Shown: positions 9,585 through 18,928, numbered from the stretch's first letter. The stretch: DNA of 64,000 nucleotides from Bacillota bacterium (GCA_023664625.1 JAMPFD010000003.1:42384-106383); one strand, 5' to 3'. Notes: generated by a model from the sequence alone, not told the origin. Made by a program: numbers and translations.

Positions 9585-9634
9585 GCCGGGCATTGGAAAA
9601 ATACGGTTGCATACTTCCAATGCCCGGCTTTTTT
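9585..9634 (+). terminator. Rho-independent terminator after the acyltransferase operon
   Basis: A perfect 13-bp stem (GCCGGGCATTGGA, 9585-9597, with its complement at 9616-9628) is followed by TTTTTTG. Confidence 0.9.
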
Positions 9635-9809
9635 GTAAAAAACACCCATTTCATCGCATTTTAAGACTCTATATTACAAATTTTACCGATTTACAGGATG
9701 TACGCTTTCCTGATACAGGGCACATTTTTCTTCAAGCCGGAGGCGATATCGAGCATCAAGAGACTTTGCCGGCTGTCCCTACAGTAAAGGACACACAACA
9801 ACACATAAT

Positions 9810-9877
9810 AAGTAACTGTTGAAAATTATTTTATGATTGGATGTTTTCTTACTAAAACTAATTTTCAACAGTTACTT
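9810..9877 (-). mobile_element. Short TIR element S1 (68 bp)
   Basis: The ends are perfect 19-bp inverted repeats, AAGTAACTGTTGAAAATTA at 9810-9828 and its complement at 9859-9877. The 30-bp interior matches the right end of the long elements at 12883 and 22766 read in reverse, so this looks like an internal-deletion derivative with no coding capacity. Confidence 0.75.
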
Positions 9878-10031
9878 AAAAAACAACGTCATTTTGCCCC
9901 GCAAGAATCGCGTAGAATAAAATTTCTGTAAAAAGAGCACCGAAAAACCGAAAATTTCACGATTATTGCAAATATCCGATAATCAGTCATATCCTGAAAT
10001 TCACAACAAAAACAAAAAGGAAACATGAGAT

Positions 10032-10141
10032 AAACCGTTACCTTTTGCAACACGAAAGGTAACGGTTTGACTAGTAAAAGACAACGATTTACCATATAAA
10101 GTGTGATGATTTACTATTCAAACCGTCACACTTTGCATTAT
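10032..10141. repeat. 22-bp array A1, five units
   Basis: Five consecutive units start at 10032, 10054, 10076, 10098 and 10120. The 14-nt cores are AAACCGTTACCTTT, GAAAGGTAACGGTT, then two degenerate units, then AAACCGTCACACTT. The 8-nt spacers all differ. Confidence 0.8.
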
Positions 10142-10445
10142 AATAACATGAGTTTCACCATATATCCCTGTACGACATGACATGAAAACAGTAAAAACAC
10201 GGTCAAAAAGCCCAAATTCTTCCCATTATGGTAAATAAAACATTAGAAAACCCATACAGAATTTTCCAACAGCCTGCAACTGCAGAAGACACATGGCACA
10301 CCGACGGAACAAGTATGGAACACAGCAACCACTTCCTCGAAACCATTTATAAGCAAAAAAAGACAAAACGATTAATAAATATCAATTAAAACTTATATTT
10401 TATTACAATATAGCAACAAATACGGTATTTTTGTTACAATATCAC

Positions 10446-10453
10446 TACCTTTG
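10446..10453 (+). promoter_or_regulatory. -7 box (TACCTTTG) for the BspA-like gene
   Basis: TACCTTTGC matches the consensus. It implies a 5' leader of about 165 nt, much longer than the 1-15 nt leaders of other genes here. Confidence 0.5.
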
Positions 10454-10622
10454 CGGGGTATTTCCGACATTATGTTCCGTCTTATCGCGGTGCCAGGACA
10501 AGAATGTTCTGCAAATACCCTGCATGACAGACACATGGCCCCTGTAACACTCCGCTGCGGCAGGCACCGACAAACAAGACCAAGCACTGCGAAAAGAAAC
10601 ACATCAAACAACTTTTAAGCGT

Positions 10623-12755
10623 ATGAAGAAATTTTTCATGCTTGCCGTTGCCGCCGTCGTTGCACTGTCAGCCACAGCAGCCAATGGTGTTCAGGATTTC
10701 GGCAAACTCTTGAGGAATGCCGACAGGCAGCTCAAGGCAAACACCCTCACCATGGGCACAAGTGCTCAGCCGGCAAAAGCAAAGAGACAGGCGTCGGCAA
10801 ACGCTCCGGAGAGCATCACGGGAAAGAGTTTCATCACTGTCTACAACGACAGCAAGAACAATTTCAACGGCTATTTCACTGTTGCCGCTGACGGCGACGG
10901 CATCATCCTCGAAGGATTTGCGAAAGGCTATGACATAAAGGCTTCTTATGATGCAGCGACAGGCATAATCACCATCCCCACAGGTGTCGTCATCGGCACA
11001 AGCCCCACTTACGGCGATATCACTCTCCATGCGCTTGACGCAGAGAGCAAGCATTACCTTGACTCTCCAATCACAGGAACAGTGGAAGGGAACAAAGTGG
11101 CTTTCAACTACGGTGTATACGGAAGCGTGGTCTATAACGGAGAGCAGAGCGGACTGATTTGGATGCAGGACATTGACACCCGGGAAGCTACCGGCAAGAT
11201 GTCATTCACATTACAAGGTTCAAAGTTCGAATGTCCGGTGATGGTTACCAAGACTGCGGAGAACACCCTCAACATAGTTGGTATGAACACTCTCTTCACA
11301 AACGGCTATTTCTACAACGTTCCTGTAACTTTCAACGCTGCGACAAAGGCTGCGACTCTAAAGACGGAGACTCCTGTAGGCCATGCCATAGCAACAAACG
11401 GCACAGGCGTGAAGAACATCTATTACATGTTCAGTGTAACAACTGACGGACTGGTACGCGACCCGGCTTTCACCATTGCCACAGCAGACGGCGCATCCAC
11501 AATCACAGCAAACAGCAATCTCTTCCTCGGATATGACGCAAACGGTGCCGGACAATACAGCGGATGGACTCTTGAAAGCTTCAAGTTCGAGGTTGACTGC
11601 AACATTCTTACACAGGAAGTGCAGGAGGATCCTTATGCCAGCCCTACCGCTGCTACCGTAGGCAACATAACATACAGCCTTGACAACGATGCCAACACCG
11701 CTGAAGTTACAGGCTGCCTCGGAAGCGTGAAAGACCTTGACATTCCTGCAACAATAACCGTCAAGGACAATACATACACCGTCACATCCATCGCGGAGAA
11801 GGCTTTCTACGGCAACCGCACACTGACAGCGGTACGCATCCCTGCCACAATAAAGACTGTAGGCCATGATGCTTTCCGCAAACTTGACAACCTCAACAGC
11901 CTCTACATAGCCGACCTTGAGGCATGGTGTGCCATCGATTTCTACAACGGCAACGCCAACCCGATCTACAACGTATTCCCTACAAGCACGAGCAAGTGGG
12001 GCAAGGTCTATGTAGACAACGTTGCAACAACGGAGATCGTCATCCCTGAGGGAGTGACAAAGATCGGACGCGCATTCTACGGCTTCAAGTCGCTGACAAG
12101 CGTGACGCTCCCTTCCACCCTGACAGAACTCGGCGACCAGACGTTCGCCAACTGTACAGGCCTGACAACAGTGACCATTCCTGAGAGCGTGGAGAAGATC
12201 GGCTCTTCATTCTGGGGCTGCGAGGGACTTACGGAAATCAGCATACCAGGAAGCGTGAAGACTCTTGGCAACAGCACCTTCTACGGATGCAAGGCGCTGA
12301 AGAGCATCAAACTCAGTGAAGGCATAGAGACAATCGGCAGCATGACATTCTCAGGATGCAGTGCCCTTGAGGCCATCACCCTCCCTTCAACAGTGAACGA
12401 AATCAAGATGATGGCTTTCTCGGATTGTAAAGGCATAAAGGAAATCACCTCTCTCAACACCGTTCCTCCTACATGTGCGGGAGACAGAATGTTCGAGGAC
12501 TTCCTCACAGCCACTCTCTTCGTGCCTGAGGCTTCAATGGACGCTTACAAGGCTGCGACAAGCTGGAAAGAGTTCACAACCGTAGAGGCTGTGAAGACTA
12601 CAGGCATAGAGACTGTCTGCGGCGAGAACGCTAACGGCAAGAAAGAGTATTTCAACCTCCAAGGCATGAAGGTTGCCGAGAACGAGCTCACTTCCGGCGC
12701 TTACATCGTGCGTGATGGTGCCAAGACAACCAAGGTGTATATCAACGCGAAATAA
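10623..12755 (+). CDS. Secreted BspA-like leucine-rich repeat surface protein
   Basis: The 710-residue protein begins with a signal peptide (MKKFFMLAVAAVVALSATAANG). Residues about 60-340 form a beta-rich region of unknown family. From about 370 to 630 there are some seven LRR_5/BspA repeats of about 23 residues, with the pattern I-x-x-x-A-F-x-x-C-x-x-L-x-x-I-x-I-P. The last 35 residues (YFNLQGMKVAENELTSGAYIV...KVYINAK) match the short C-terminal domain common on secreted Bacteroidales proteins. BspA-type proteins act in adhesion to host matrix or other bacteria; the ligand here is unknown. It is transcribed alone, with a terminator at 12810. Confidence 0.85.
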   Translation: MKKFFMLAVAAVVALSATAANGVQDFGKLLRNADRQLKANTLTMGTSAQPAKAKRQASANAPESITGKSFITVYNDSKNNFNGYFTVAADGDGIILEGFAKGYDIKASYDAATGIITIPTGVVIGTSPTYGDITLHALDAESKHYLDSPITGTVEGNKVAFNYGVYGSVVYNGEQSGLIWMQDIDTREATGKMSFTLQGSKFECPVMVTKTAENTLNIVGMNTLFTNGYFYNVPVTFNAATKAATLKTETPVGHAIATNGTGVKNIYYMFSVTTDGLVRDPAFTIATADGASTITANSNLFLGYDANGAGQYSGWTLESFKFEVDCNILTQEVQEDPYASPTAATVGNITYSLDNDANTAEVTGCLGSVKDLDIPATITVKDNTYTVTSIAEKAFYGNRTLTAVRIPATIKTVGHDAFRKLDNLNSLYIADLEAWCAIDFYNGNANPIYNVFPTSTSKWGKVYVDNVATTEIVIPEGVTKIGRAFYGFKSLTSVTLPSTLTELGDQTFANCTGLTTVTIPESVEKIGSSFWGCEGLTEISIPGSVKTLGNSTFYGCKALKSIKLSEGIETIGSMTFSGCSALEAITLPSTVNEIKMMAFSDCKGIKEITSLNTVPPTCAGDRMFEDFLTATLFVPEASMDAYKAATSWKEFTTVEAVKTTGIETVCGENANGKKEYFNLQGMKVAENELTSGAYIVRDGAKTTKVYINAK

Positions 12756-12809
12756 ATTTTCAGCCGGCAGTATCGGCTGAAACAGAAAACCGGAAAACAA
12801 TTGAAAACA

Positions 12810-12849
12810 GAGGCTACGCTGCGTAATTACAGTGTAGCCTCATTTTTTT
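12810..12849 (+). terminator. Rho-independent terminator after the BspA-like gene
   Basis: A 12-bp stem (GAGGCTACGCTG with CAGTGTAGCCTC, one G-T pair) is followed by a run of seven T. Confidence 0.88.
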
Positions 12850-12882
12850 ATCAATAAACTATTAGAGTCTTTATAATAAAAC

Positions 12883-13147
12883 AAGTAATTACTGGAAATC
12901 AGTTCATACTAAAACCGCAGTTGTTTTTTAGCGGTTAATGTGCGGAGCCGAAGGAGTAATGCAGGCATTGTGACCGAGTGACAACTTTCCCGACAAGCCA
13001 TACGGGCAGAGCGAAACTTATTTCAGCTATGACGCGGCAAGGGACAGTACGCCAAGCGTTGGCAAGCGAGCGCGCTAAGCGACAAAAAAAAGAGCAATAC
13101 TTAGCGAGAAAATATCATATTATAAAATAATTTTCAATAGTCACTCA
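12883..13147 (+). mobile_element. Long TIR element L1 (about 265 bp, non-coding)
   Basis: It starts with AAGTAATTACTGGAAATC and ends with ATAATTTTCAATAGTCACT, imperfect inverted ends of the same family as S1. The interior shares long stretches with element L2 at 22766-23096, such as GCGTTGGCAAGCGAG and GAGTGACAACTTT. No open frame of note and no transposase are present. Exact ends are approximate. Confidence 0.65.
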
Positions 13148-13272
13148 TTACTGATGTCCCGCAAAACAAGAAAGCCGGAATTAAAGATTCATTTCCCCGT
13201 ATAGCCTGAGGCATGTCGGGAACATCACGATTTTCAGGACAGACAAAACGAGTCTCTCCACTTACTCAAACA

Positions 13273-13313
13273 GCATTCCCCGAAGATTACTATCGTAAAC
13301 CTTCGGGGAATGC
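13273..13313 (-). terminator. Hairpin downstream of the TlpA-like gene
   Basis: A perfect 13-bp stem (GCATTCCCCGAAG and its complement) lies 18 bp after the stop codon on the minus strand. The T-run after it is weak, so termination is probable but not certain. Confidence 0.55.
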
Positions 13314-13331
13314 CGTTAATTTATGCCACTC

Positions 13332-13886
13332 TCATTCAAACGTCACGAGACGCTCTATCTCCTTACGCAGTCCATCGGCGGTGATTGCAGTGCCGCAGAC
13401 GGTACCGTCAGGGTCTATGATGAAGAAAGCCGGAATCCAGTTGAGCTGCCAGTTCTTGAACGTAGGGTCCTCACGAGTTCTCTTCAGATTGCTTATCTGC
13501 GGCCACGGGAAAGACTCTTTCCTCAGCATCTCCTTCCAAGCCTCAGCCCGGAAATCGAAGCTGAAGCTGAGCCATCTTAGGGCATAGCCGTTTGGATTCA
13601 TGCCCTTCACATCCTCATACAAGGCTTTCAGGGCAGGTATCTCCCGCCGGCAGTCGCCGCACCATGTCGCCCAGAAATCCACAACGACATACGAGCCTTT
13701 GAACCGAGCGAGGTCAATGACCACACCGAGAGTGTCCTTTCCTGACAGCCCCGGTGCTTTGTCCCCGGCTTTCAGCGTGGGAAGATATTTGGCAAGTTCC
13801 TCCTGTGTAGGCACGAACCTGTCCTGTGCCGCAGCCGTAAAGGCAGAGGAGAGGCACAGCAAAGCACATAAAAGAAGCTTTTTCAT
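13332..13886 (-). CDS. TlpA/ResA-like periplasmic thiol-disulfide oxidoreductase
   Basis: The 184-residue protein has a cleavable signal peptide (MKKLLLCALLCLSSAFTAAAQ) and a thioredoxin fold with the redox motif WCGDC (Cys76 and Cys79). The segment AGDKAPGLSGKDTLG before it is the usual AhpC/TSA-like strand, and WIPAFFIIDPDG contains the cis-proline loop. It should act in the periplasm as a reductant, for example for disulfides in secreted or c-type cytochrome proteins; the partner is unknown. It lies 29 bp downstream of dprA on the same strand. Confidence 0.85.
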   Translation of the reverse strand: MKKLLLCALLCLSSAFTAAAQDRFVPTQEELAKYLPTLKAGDKAPGLSGKDTLGVVIDLARFKGSYVVVDFWATWCGDCRREIPALKALYEDVKGMNPNGYALRWLSFSFDFRAEAWKEMLRKESFPWPQISNLKRTREDPTFKNWQLNWIPAFFIIDPDGTVCGTAITADGLRKEIERLVTFE

Positions 13887-13915
13887 TATCGTTTTTTTTA
13901 TTTTCGTTATACAGG

Positions 13916-15058
13916 TTACTTGATATTATTCCCCTGTTCATTAAGATGATACATACCACCTGCGTACGGCCTCACCATACCCTGCATCTCCAGTTCAAAG
14001 AGCAAGGCTGCGATTTTCCCTATCGGCAGTCCGCTCTTCAGGGATATCGTGTTCAGCTGTGTGTCGCCATCTCCCAGCACATCAACTATCTTCTGCTGCT
14101 CAGGCGACAGTTCCGGAAAGGCTTCAAGCTGCACGCCCTTCTTGCGTTCCGCATCCTGCCGCTGCACTGTCTGCCATCCGAGACCATCCACTATGTCACG
14201 GGCGGAGAGAAGAATGGCAGCCTTATTGTCGTGTATCAGTGAGTTGCAGCCCTCCGAGGCATCGTCGCCCACACGTCCGGGGAAGGCAAACACCTCACGG
14301 TTATAGTCATTGGCAAGGCGTGCCGTGACAAGACTTCCGCCATGAGCCTTCGACTCTGCCACAACGGTACAGTCGCCAAGTGCCGCCACAATGCGGTTGC
14401 GCCGCAGGAAATTATGTCTGTCGCAGCGCGTCCCTGACGGATATTCGCTGACGACACCGCCATGGGCAAGCATCTCTGCCGCTATGCCGCGGTGTGACGC
14501 AGGATACATGGTATCCAGCCCGTGCGCCACAACTCCCACGGTATCCGCGCCTGCCGCCAGCGCAGCCCGGTGGGCACAGACATCTATGCCGTAGGCAAGT
14601 CCGCTGAAAATCACCACATCGGGCACCATGGCTTTCAGATCACTGACAAGGCGTTCCACACAGTCCCTGCCATAGGCGGTATTCTGCCGTGTCCCCACAA
14701 TGGAGACGGCATGGCGCGCATTGAGGTCGGCCGAACCCAGGAAGAACAGCCCCACAGGAGCGTCAAGGCAGTTACGGAGACGCTGGGGATAGTCTTCATC
14801 CTCAGGACATAGGAAACTTATGCCTTTCTTCTCACACCATGCCAGTTCCTTTTCCGCCCAATGCAATGCCACGCTCCAGTCGGAAGCGAGCAAGGAGCAT
14901 AGCGCATCGGAGGCATCCGGCACCATGCTGCGGACATCATTACGGCAGGCATTAATCTCTTCTGCCGTCCCCGCAGCGGCATAAAGTTCCTTGGCTGTCT
15001 GAGGGAAGTTGAATGTCAGGCGCTGGAAAGCCAGTGCTTTCAGTCTGTATTCACTCAT
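13916..15058 (-). CDS. dprA: DNA-processing protein DprA
   Basis: DprA binds incoming single-stranded DNA during transformation and loads RecA. The 380-residue protein has an N-terminal helical extension, then the Rossmann-like DprA domain with SIVGTRQNTAYG, FSGLAYGIDVCAHRAAL, and VVAESKAHGGSLVTARLANDYNREVFAFPG, which are hallmark segments. A C-terminal winged-helix domain (DTQLNTISLKSGLPIGKIAALLFELEMQGMV) ends the protein. I start it at ATG 15058 (MSEYRLKALA), because the upstream ATG at 15094 lies inside the thioesterase gene; the resulting overlap is 8 bp, which suggests translational coupling. Confidence 0.93.
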   Translation of the reverse strand: MSEYRLKALAFQRLTFNFPQTAKELYAAAGTAEEINACRNDVRSMVPDASDALCSLLASDWSVALHWAEKELAWCEKKGISFLCPEDEDYPQRLRNCLDAPVGLFFLGSADLNARHAVSIVGTRQNTAYGRDCVERLVSDLKAMVPDVVIFSGLAYGIDVCAHRAALAAGADTVGVVAHGLDTMYPASHRGIAAEMLAHGGVVSEYPSGTRCDRHNFLRRNRIVAALGDCTVVAESKAHGGSLVTARLANDYNREVFAFPGRVGDDASEGCNSLIHDNKAAILLSARDIVDGLGWQTVQRQDAERKKGVQLEAFPELSPEQQKIVDVLGDGDTQLNTISLKSGLPIGKIAALLFELEMQGMVRPYAGGMYHLNEQGNNIK

Positions 15059-15479
15059 CGAGATACTTTGCAAAAGCCTTGTTGCACACTTCACTTTCTG
15101 CCAGCCTGCCGTTTATGAGACATACCACGTCCACCTGACTGCGGAAACACAGAGTGTCATTCTCCCGAGCTCCGTCAGCCAAGGTGCGCAGGCGGTAGAT
15201 GTCATGGAAGAAAATATAGCGCAGTCCCTCTTTTTTCAGACGGATACAGGAGCGGAACTCGTCATCCGGACGCAAAGGAGACTTGTACTGGAGGTTCATG
15301 CGCGCCACGACGAAGTCTTCGCCTTTCGTGTGCATCTCTGAGAAGGATATTCCGCAATGCTGCAGGAACAGGTGGCGCGTATGCTCCGTATAGTGCAGGT
15401 AATTGGCGTTGTTCACGATGCCCTGGATATCGCATTCGTAGTCACGCACCTGCATGATGGTTTCATAATGGTATTTCAT
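15051..15479 (-). CDS. Hotdog-fold acyl-CoA thioesterase (YbgC/4HBT type)
   Basis: The 142-residue protein is a single hotdog domain. VRDYECDIQGIVNNANYLHYTEHTR carries the acidic residue and the D-x-Q-G-x-V-[NH]-N-A-x-Y motif of the 4-hydroxybenzoyl-CoA/YbgC thioesterases. It should hydrolyse acyl-CoA or acyl-ACP thioesters in the cytoplasm; the chain length cannot be deduced. It precedes dprA with an 8-bp overlap, an arrangement seen in other Bacteroidales. Confidence 0.85.
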   Translation of the reverse strand: MKYHYETIMQVRDYECDIQGIVNNANYLHYTEHTRHLFLQHCGISFSEMHTKGEDFVVARMNLQYKSPLRPDDEFRSCIRLKKEGLRYIFFHDIYRLRTLADGARENDTLCFRSQVDVVCLINGRLAESEVCNKAFAKYLDE

Positions 15480-15819
15480 TTGGTTTTATCAAGTTTGCAT
15501 CAGTACTGAGGAAATGATATTGTCATAGCATTCTTAATGAAGCCCTATCCCTTTGACATACAGGCATATACACCTGCAACACACTCTTCCGGCAATAATG
15601 CGGGAACAGAACGCATATCAAAAGGTAACGGTTCACTGTGTCAAAGGTTACCTTTTACAGTGTGAAAGATAACCTTTTATGGGACAAAAGGTAACCTTCT
15701 GTTTTTCCGTCCGCTGCCATGGGATAAGACTGCTGCCTGTACGGTGTCCGGCAGTCATGACGTTCCCTTGCGGGAAGCACGGCCATTGGCATGACTCTCA
15801 TACATGGCCGGCACTACTG
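15480..15819. other. Intergenic region with 22-bp array
   Basis: It holds array A2 (15620-15707) and a small inverted repeat CGGCCAT/ATGGCCG (15780-15810) just after the stop of the LOG-family gene. Nothing else is recognised. Confidence 0.6.
15620..15707. repeat. 22-bp array A2, four units
   Basis: Units start at 15620, 15642, 15664 and 15686. Cores are AAAAGGTAACGGTT, CAAAGGTTACCTTT, GAAAGATAACCTTT and AAAAGGTAACCTTC, each followed by a different 8-nt spacer. Confidence 0.85.
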
Positions 15820-16353
15820 TCACTCTCCGATAAGACGTGAAAGCTCACTGAGGCTGTCTGCCACGACAATGTAGTCACTCCAGTGTCCGCGCACCATTCC
15901 GTTCTCCTGCATGAAATCCAGCAGGGCGATTGTCGTGTCCCAGAAGCCGAGGACATTATAAAGGATGACCTTCTTTTTGTGGAAACCGATCGTGTTGCTT
16001 CCTGCCTGAGTGAATATCTCGTCGAGAGTACCTATGCCTCCGGGCAGTGCCACGGCGATGTCCGACCAGGCGGTCATCAGTTCCTTGCGGTCATCAAGGC
16101 CGTCGGTAGGTATGTACACATCGATATTGCCGGAGACACGGCCGGTCGTTTCCAATGCACGAGGCACCATTCCTATAGTCCGGCCGCCAAGCGCGTGGAC
16201 CGTGTCGCCTATGCAGCCCATCAGACCGCAGTTTCCGCCACCCCATACAAGAGTGTGGCCGGCGTTCGCCATCCATTCTCCGAGACGGCGTGTGGCATCA
16301 TAATATTCTTCGGCAATGTCGTTGTTTGCCGAACAGTATACAGCTATGTTCAT
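15820..16353 (-). CDS. LOG-family nucleotide phosphoribohydrolase (TIGR00730)
   Basis: The 177-residue protein has the Rossmann-fold lysine-decarboxylase-like (LOG) signature: VWGGGNCGLMG at 36-46 and PGGIGTLDE at 104-112. Characterised members cleave the N-glycosidic bond of nucleoside 5'-monophosphates, including cytokinin nucleotides; in this bacterium the natural substrate is unknown. Its start codon overlaps the stop of the DUF2851 gene by one base (TAATG), so the two are translationally coupled. Confidence 0.87.
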   Translation of the reverse strand: MNIAVYCSANNDIAEEYYDATRRLGEWMANAGHTLVWGGGNCGLMGCIGDTVHALGGRTIGMVPRALETTGRVSGNIDVYIPTDGLDDRKELMTAWSDIAVALPGGIGTLDEIFTQAGSNTIGFHKKKVILYNVLGFWDTTIALLDFMQENGMVRGHWSDYIVVADSLSELSRLIGE

Positions 16354-17582
16354 TATTCTACGGTTTTGTTCAAATATTCATACCCGAAACGGCAGCACAG
16401 ACAGTCACGGCGGTCACAGTATTGCTTCTTAAGCTGGATAAGCGCCTGCGAGTCTCCGGCGGAGCGGACGTCAAGCCCCACGTCACGCCACATCCTCGTG
16501 ACGGCGTTGTTCTCCGGAGGAAGTGATTCAAGCAAATCAAGCGCACGCTCACACAATTCTTCCTTTACGAAAACACGGCCATAGGCAAAAAGCATCGGTA
16601 TGGCGCAGTTTATCATGAGAAGACCGACACTGCTTTGTGACAGTCCCTGCCCGATAAGCCTGCCGAGACTTTCCGTATCCTCGCAGTCCAGCAGCTGCGA
16701 GAGCGAGGTGCGGCCCTCATGGAACAGGCGCGCAAGCTGCCGTATGCGCACATCGGGAAAATTCTGCGGCCTCATGCGCATGAACTTCCATGGAGGGGCA
16801 CACCGCTGACCGCCGGAAGGCATGATGTCATACATTGCAGCCGTGACGGAAAACTTCCGGCAAAGGTAGTCATACTCCTGCTGCATCCGCAGATTGTCCC
16901 TTATCAATCCCGCATGACCGAGAAAGAATGCCTCCACCTGAAACAGGTCGTCGCGGTGATGGGCAATGGACTTCAGCGGCAACGTTCTTGCCCATTGCTC
17001 AAGGGCATCAGCGTTGGAACCGAAGCCGAAACTGCGCGCAAGGGCGACAAAATAGGCATGCTCCCAGTCTCCTGACAACTGACGCAGATACTCCTCTACA
17101 GCGGCAGTCTTCTGCATGAGGCGTTCCGTCTGGAGAGATGCCATCCATGAGTGGACTTTCAGCGATGTAAGGTGCGGAATATTCCTGTAGCAAGGCGGAT
17201 AACTGTCAGTACAGAGCAGCTCTCCGTAATTGTCACGCACGTGCGCAGGTACATTTATTATAATTTCCGGTATCTCGCGGCCGCCGCTTGTCACAGCCTT
17301 CACCGCGCCGGAAGTCCTCGACACGACATGCAGGATGACATTGTCATATGCGGAATCCTTATCATGACGATGGGCAAACCAGTCTTTTGACGCAATATGA
17401 AGCTCAACATTCCCTGCCCACAATTCACCGCCGATACTCACCCTGGCATTGAAAAAATCCGGTCCTGAGTCAGTATTATGAAGCCCCGGGTCAATAACCT
17501 CCACATCCCTCCCGTCAGTGGTAATCAACGCTCCTGACGGCAAAATCCCGTGTTTCCAACAATAATGCAGAAGTTTTTCCAT
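16353..17582 (-). CDS. DUF2851 family protein
   Basis: The 409-residue protein has no signal peptide and begins with the family N-terminus MEKLLHYCWKHGILP followed by NTDSGPDFFNARVSIGG and WAGNVELHIASKDW. These charged residues in a beta-rich setting are reminiscent of nuclease folds, but no activity has been shown to my knowledge. The C-terminal half is helical with a four-Cys cluster near the end (CDRRDCLCCRFG), which may bind metal. It is coupled to the LOG-family gene. Confidence 0.8.
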   Translation of the reverse strand: MEKLLHYCWKHGILPSGALITTDGRDVEVIDPGLHNTDSGPDFFNARVSIGGELWAGNVELHIASKDWFAHRHDKDSAYDNVILHVVSRTSGAVKAVTSGGREIPEIIINVPAHVRDNYGELLCTDSYPPCYRNIPHLTSLKVHSWMASLQTERLMQKTAAVEEYLRQLSGDWEHAYFVALARSFGFGSNADALEQWARTLPLKSIAHHRDDLFQVEAFFLGHAGLIRDNLRMQQEYDYLCRKFSVTAAMYDIMPSGGQRCAPPWKFMRMRPQNFPDVRIRQLARLFHEGRTSLSQLLDCEDTESLGRLIGQGLSQSSVGLLMINCAIPMLFAYGRVFVKEELCERALDLLESLPPENNAVTRMWRDVGLDVRSAGDSQALIQLKKQYCDRRDCLCCRFGYEYLNKTVE

Positions 17583-17694
17583 GTCAATGCCTTGAAAATG
17601 TTATGTATTACTGCAAAGTTCGTCATTTTCCGACAATTTCGCAACTTTTTCCTATTTTTTTTTCATTTTTGCTTGGTATTTAAAAAAAAGTACG

Positions 17695-17702
17695 TATCTT
17701 TG
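17695..17702 (+). promoter_or_regulatory. -7 box (TATCTTTG) for the first OmpA-like gene
   Basis: TATCTTTGC matches TAnnTTTG. A TTTTTG at 17666-17671 may serve as the -33 element. The leader is about 50 nt and A/T-rich, as is common for highly expressed genes. Confidence 0.6.
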
Positions 17703-17756
17703 CACAAATACTTTATTCAAAGTAGTCTACTTATTTATTTTTAAAATAACATTAAT

Positions 17757-18905
17757 ATGAAAAAAATCGCAATGTTTGTTGCTGCCGCTGCGATAGCAGC
17801 TTCAGCAAGCGCACAGAGAACTGTGGTTACAGCTTCTAAGGCTACAGACAACATCTATGTTGGTATCAATGCCGGTGTTGCTGCTCCAACAACACACCAC
17901 TCTGTGTTCGGAAACCTCTCTCCTGAGCTGGGTGTACGCGTTGGCAAGAACTTCACAACCGTATTCGGTCTCGCAGTTGACGCTACAATGCACTTCTCAT
18001 CCATGCCATCTGAGTTCAACACAAAGACTTGGGTTGACAACACAAACATCTCTCTCCTCGGTACTGCAAACCTCTCTAACCTCTTCGCAGGATACAAAGG
18101 CGAGCCACGTACATTCGAGGTAATCGCCCTCGGCGGTTTCGGATGGGATCACACATACGGCATCGAAGAGAAGGCTAACGCCCTCACATCAAAGGTTGCC
18201 CTTGACTTCGCTCTTAACCTCGGCAAGAACAAGGCATGGCAGGTTTACCTCGAGCCATCCCTCACTTACGGTCTCAACGGCTGGGGTGACGCTGTCAGCG
18301 ATGACAACATGAAGTACGACATCAACTGCTCAGGCATGGCTCTTAAGCTTGGTGTGAACTACAAGTTCGGTACATCTAACGGCACACACAACTTCGCTGT
18401 CGAGCAGCTCCGTGACCAGGCAGAGATTGACGCTCTCAACGCACAGATCAATGCCGCACGTTCTGAGGCTGACGCTGCAAAGGCCGCTGCCGCTAAGAAG
18501 GACGCAGAGATCGCTCGTCTTAAGAAGGCTCTCTCTGACTGCGAGAACAAGCCGGCTCCTGTCGTAGAGACAAAGGCTGCCAATCTCCAGCCAAACGTAG
18601 TGTTCGCTCAGGGCAAGGCTGTTGTTGAAAAGCACCAGATGTCTAACGTTGAGATGATCGCTAAGTACATGAAGAAGTACCCGGAGGCTAAGATCAAGAT
18701 TTCCGGCTATGCATCACCTGAAGGCTCTAAGGAGTTCAACCAGAAGCTTTCCGAGAAGCGTGCTGCTGCCGTTAAGGACGTTCTCGTTAAGAAGTACAAG
18801 ATTGCAGCTGACCGTCTTGAGACAGAGGGTCTTGGCGCAACTGACAAACTCTTCGACGAGGTTGAGTTCAACCGTGTTGCTCTCTTCAATGACACAACAA
18901 AGTAA
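17757..18905 (+). CDS. OmpA-family outer membrane protein (tandem copy 1)
   Basis: The 382-residue protein has a signal peptide (MKKIAMFVAAAAIAASASAQ), an N-terminal beta-barrel of about 200 residues, a coiled-coil linker (about 222-262, DQAEIDALNAQINAARSEA) and a C-terminal OmpA-like peptidoglycan-binding domain. In that domain GYASPEGSKEFNQKLSEKRA replaces the usual GHTDxxGxxxYNxxLSxxRA, so the conserved Asp is missing while the Arg is kept. It pairs with a second copy downstream, like the two OmpA-like porins Pgm6/Pgm7 of Porphyromonas gingivalis. Codon use is strongly biased to GCT/GTT/AAG, which suggests high expression. Confidence 0.88.
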   Translation: MKKIAMFVAAAAIAASASAQRTVVTASKATDNIYVGINAGVAAPTTHHSVFGNLSPELGVRVGKNFTTVFGLAVDATMHFSSMPSEFNTKTWVDNTNISLLGTANLSNLFAGYKGEPRTFEVIALGGFGWDHTYGIEEKANALTSKVALDFALNLGKNKAWQVYLEPSLTYGLNGWGDAVSDDNMKYDINCSGMALKLGVNYKFGTSNGTHNFAVEQLRDQAEIDALNAQINAARSEADAAKAAAAKKDAEIARLKKALSDCENKPAPVVETKAANLQPNVVFAQGKAVVEKHQMSNVEMIAKYMKKYPEAKIKISGYASPEGSKEFNQKLSEKRAAAVKDVLVKKYKIAADRLETEGLGATDKLFDEVEFNRVALFNDTTK

Positions 18906-18928
18906 TATAAAATAATTATTTGCGCATG

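Larger units (their letters stand above)
9567..10622. other. Long intergenic region of about 1.05 kb
   Basis: It contains the operon terminator, a short terminal-inverted-repeat element (9810-9877), a five-unit 22-bp array (10032-10141), and the promoter and roughly 165-nt leader of the BspA-like gene. I see no convincing gene. Confidence 0.7.

Noticed and set aside
9583-9822. 79-codon open frame after glsB
   Set aside because: It runs through the hairpin terminator and into a TIR element, so it is not a gene.
10032-10141. Could the 22-bp arrays be CRISPR arrays?
   Set aside because: The repeated core is only 14 nt and varies between units, spacers are 8 nt, and no cas gene is nearby. CRISPR repeats and spacers are each about 21-45 nt with constant repeats.
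10228-10389. 53-codon open frame starting MVNKTLENPY
   Set aside because: It has no recognised family, lies upstream of the -7 box of the next gene, and has no promoter of its own. Too weak to list as a gene.
17590-17625. Possible -7 box for the DUF2851/LOG genes (GAACTTTGC on the minus strand)
   Set aside because: The TA of the consensus is missing, so I did not list it.
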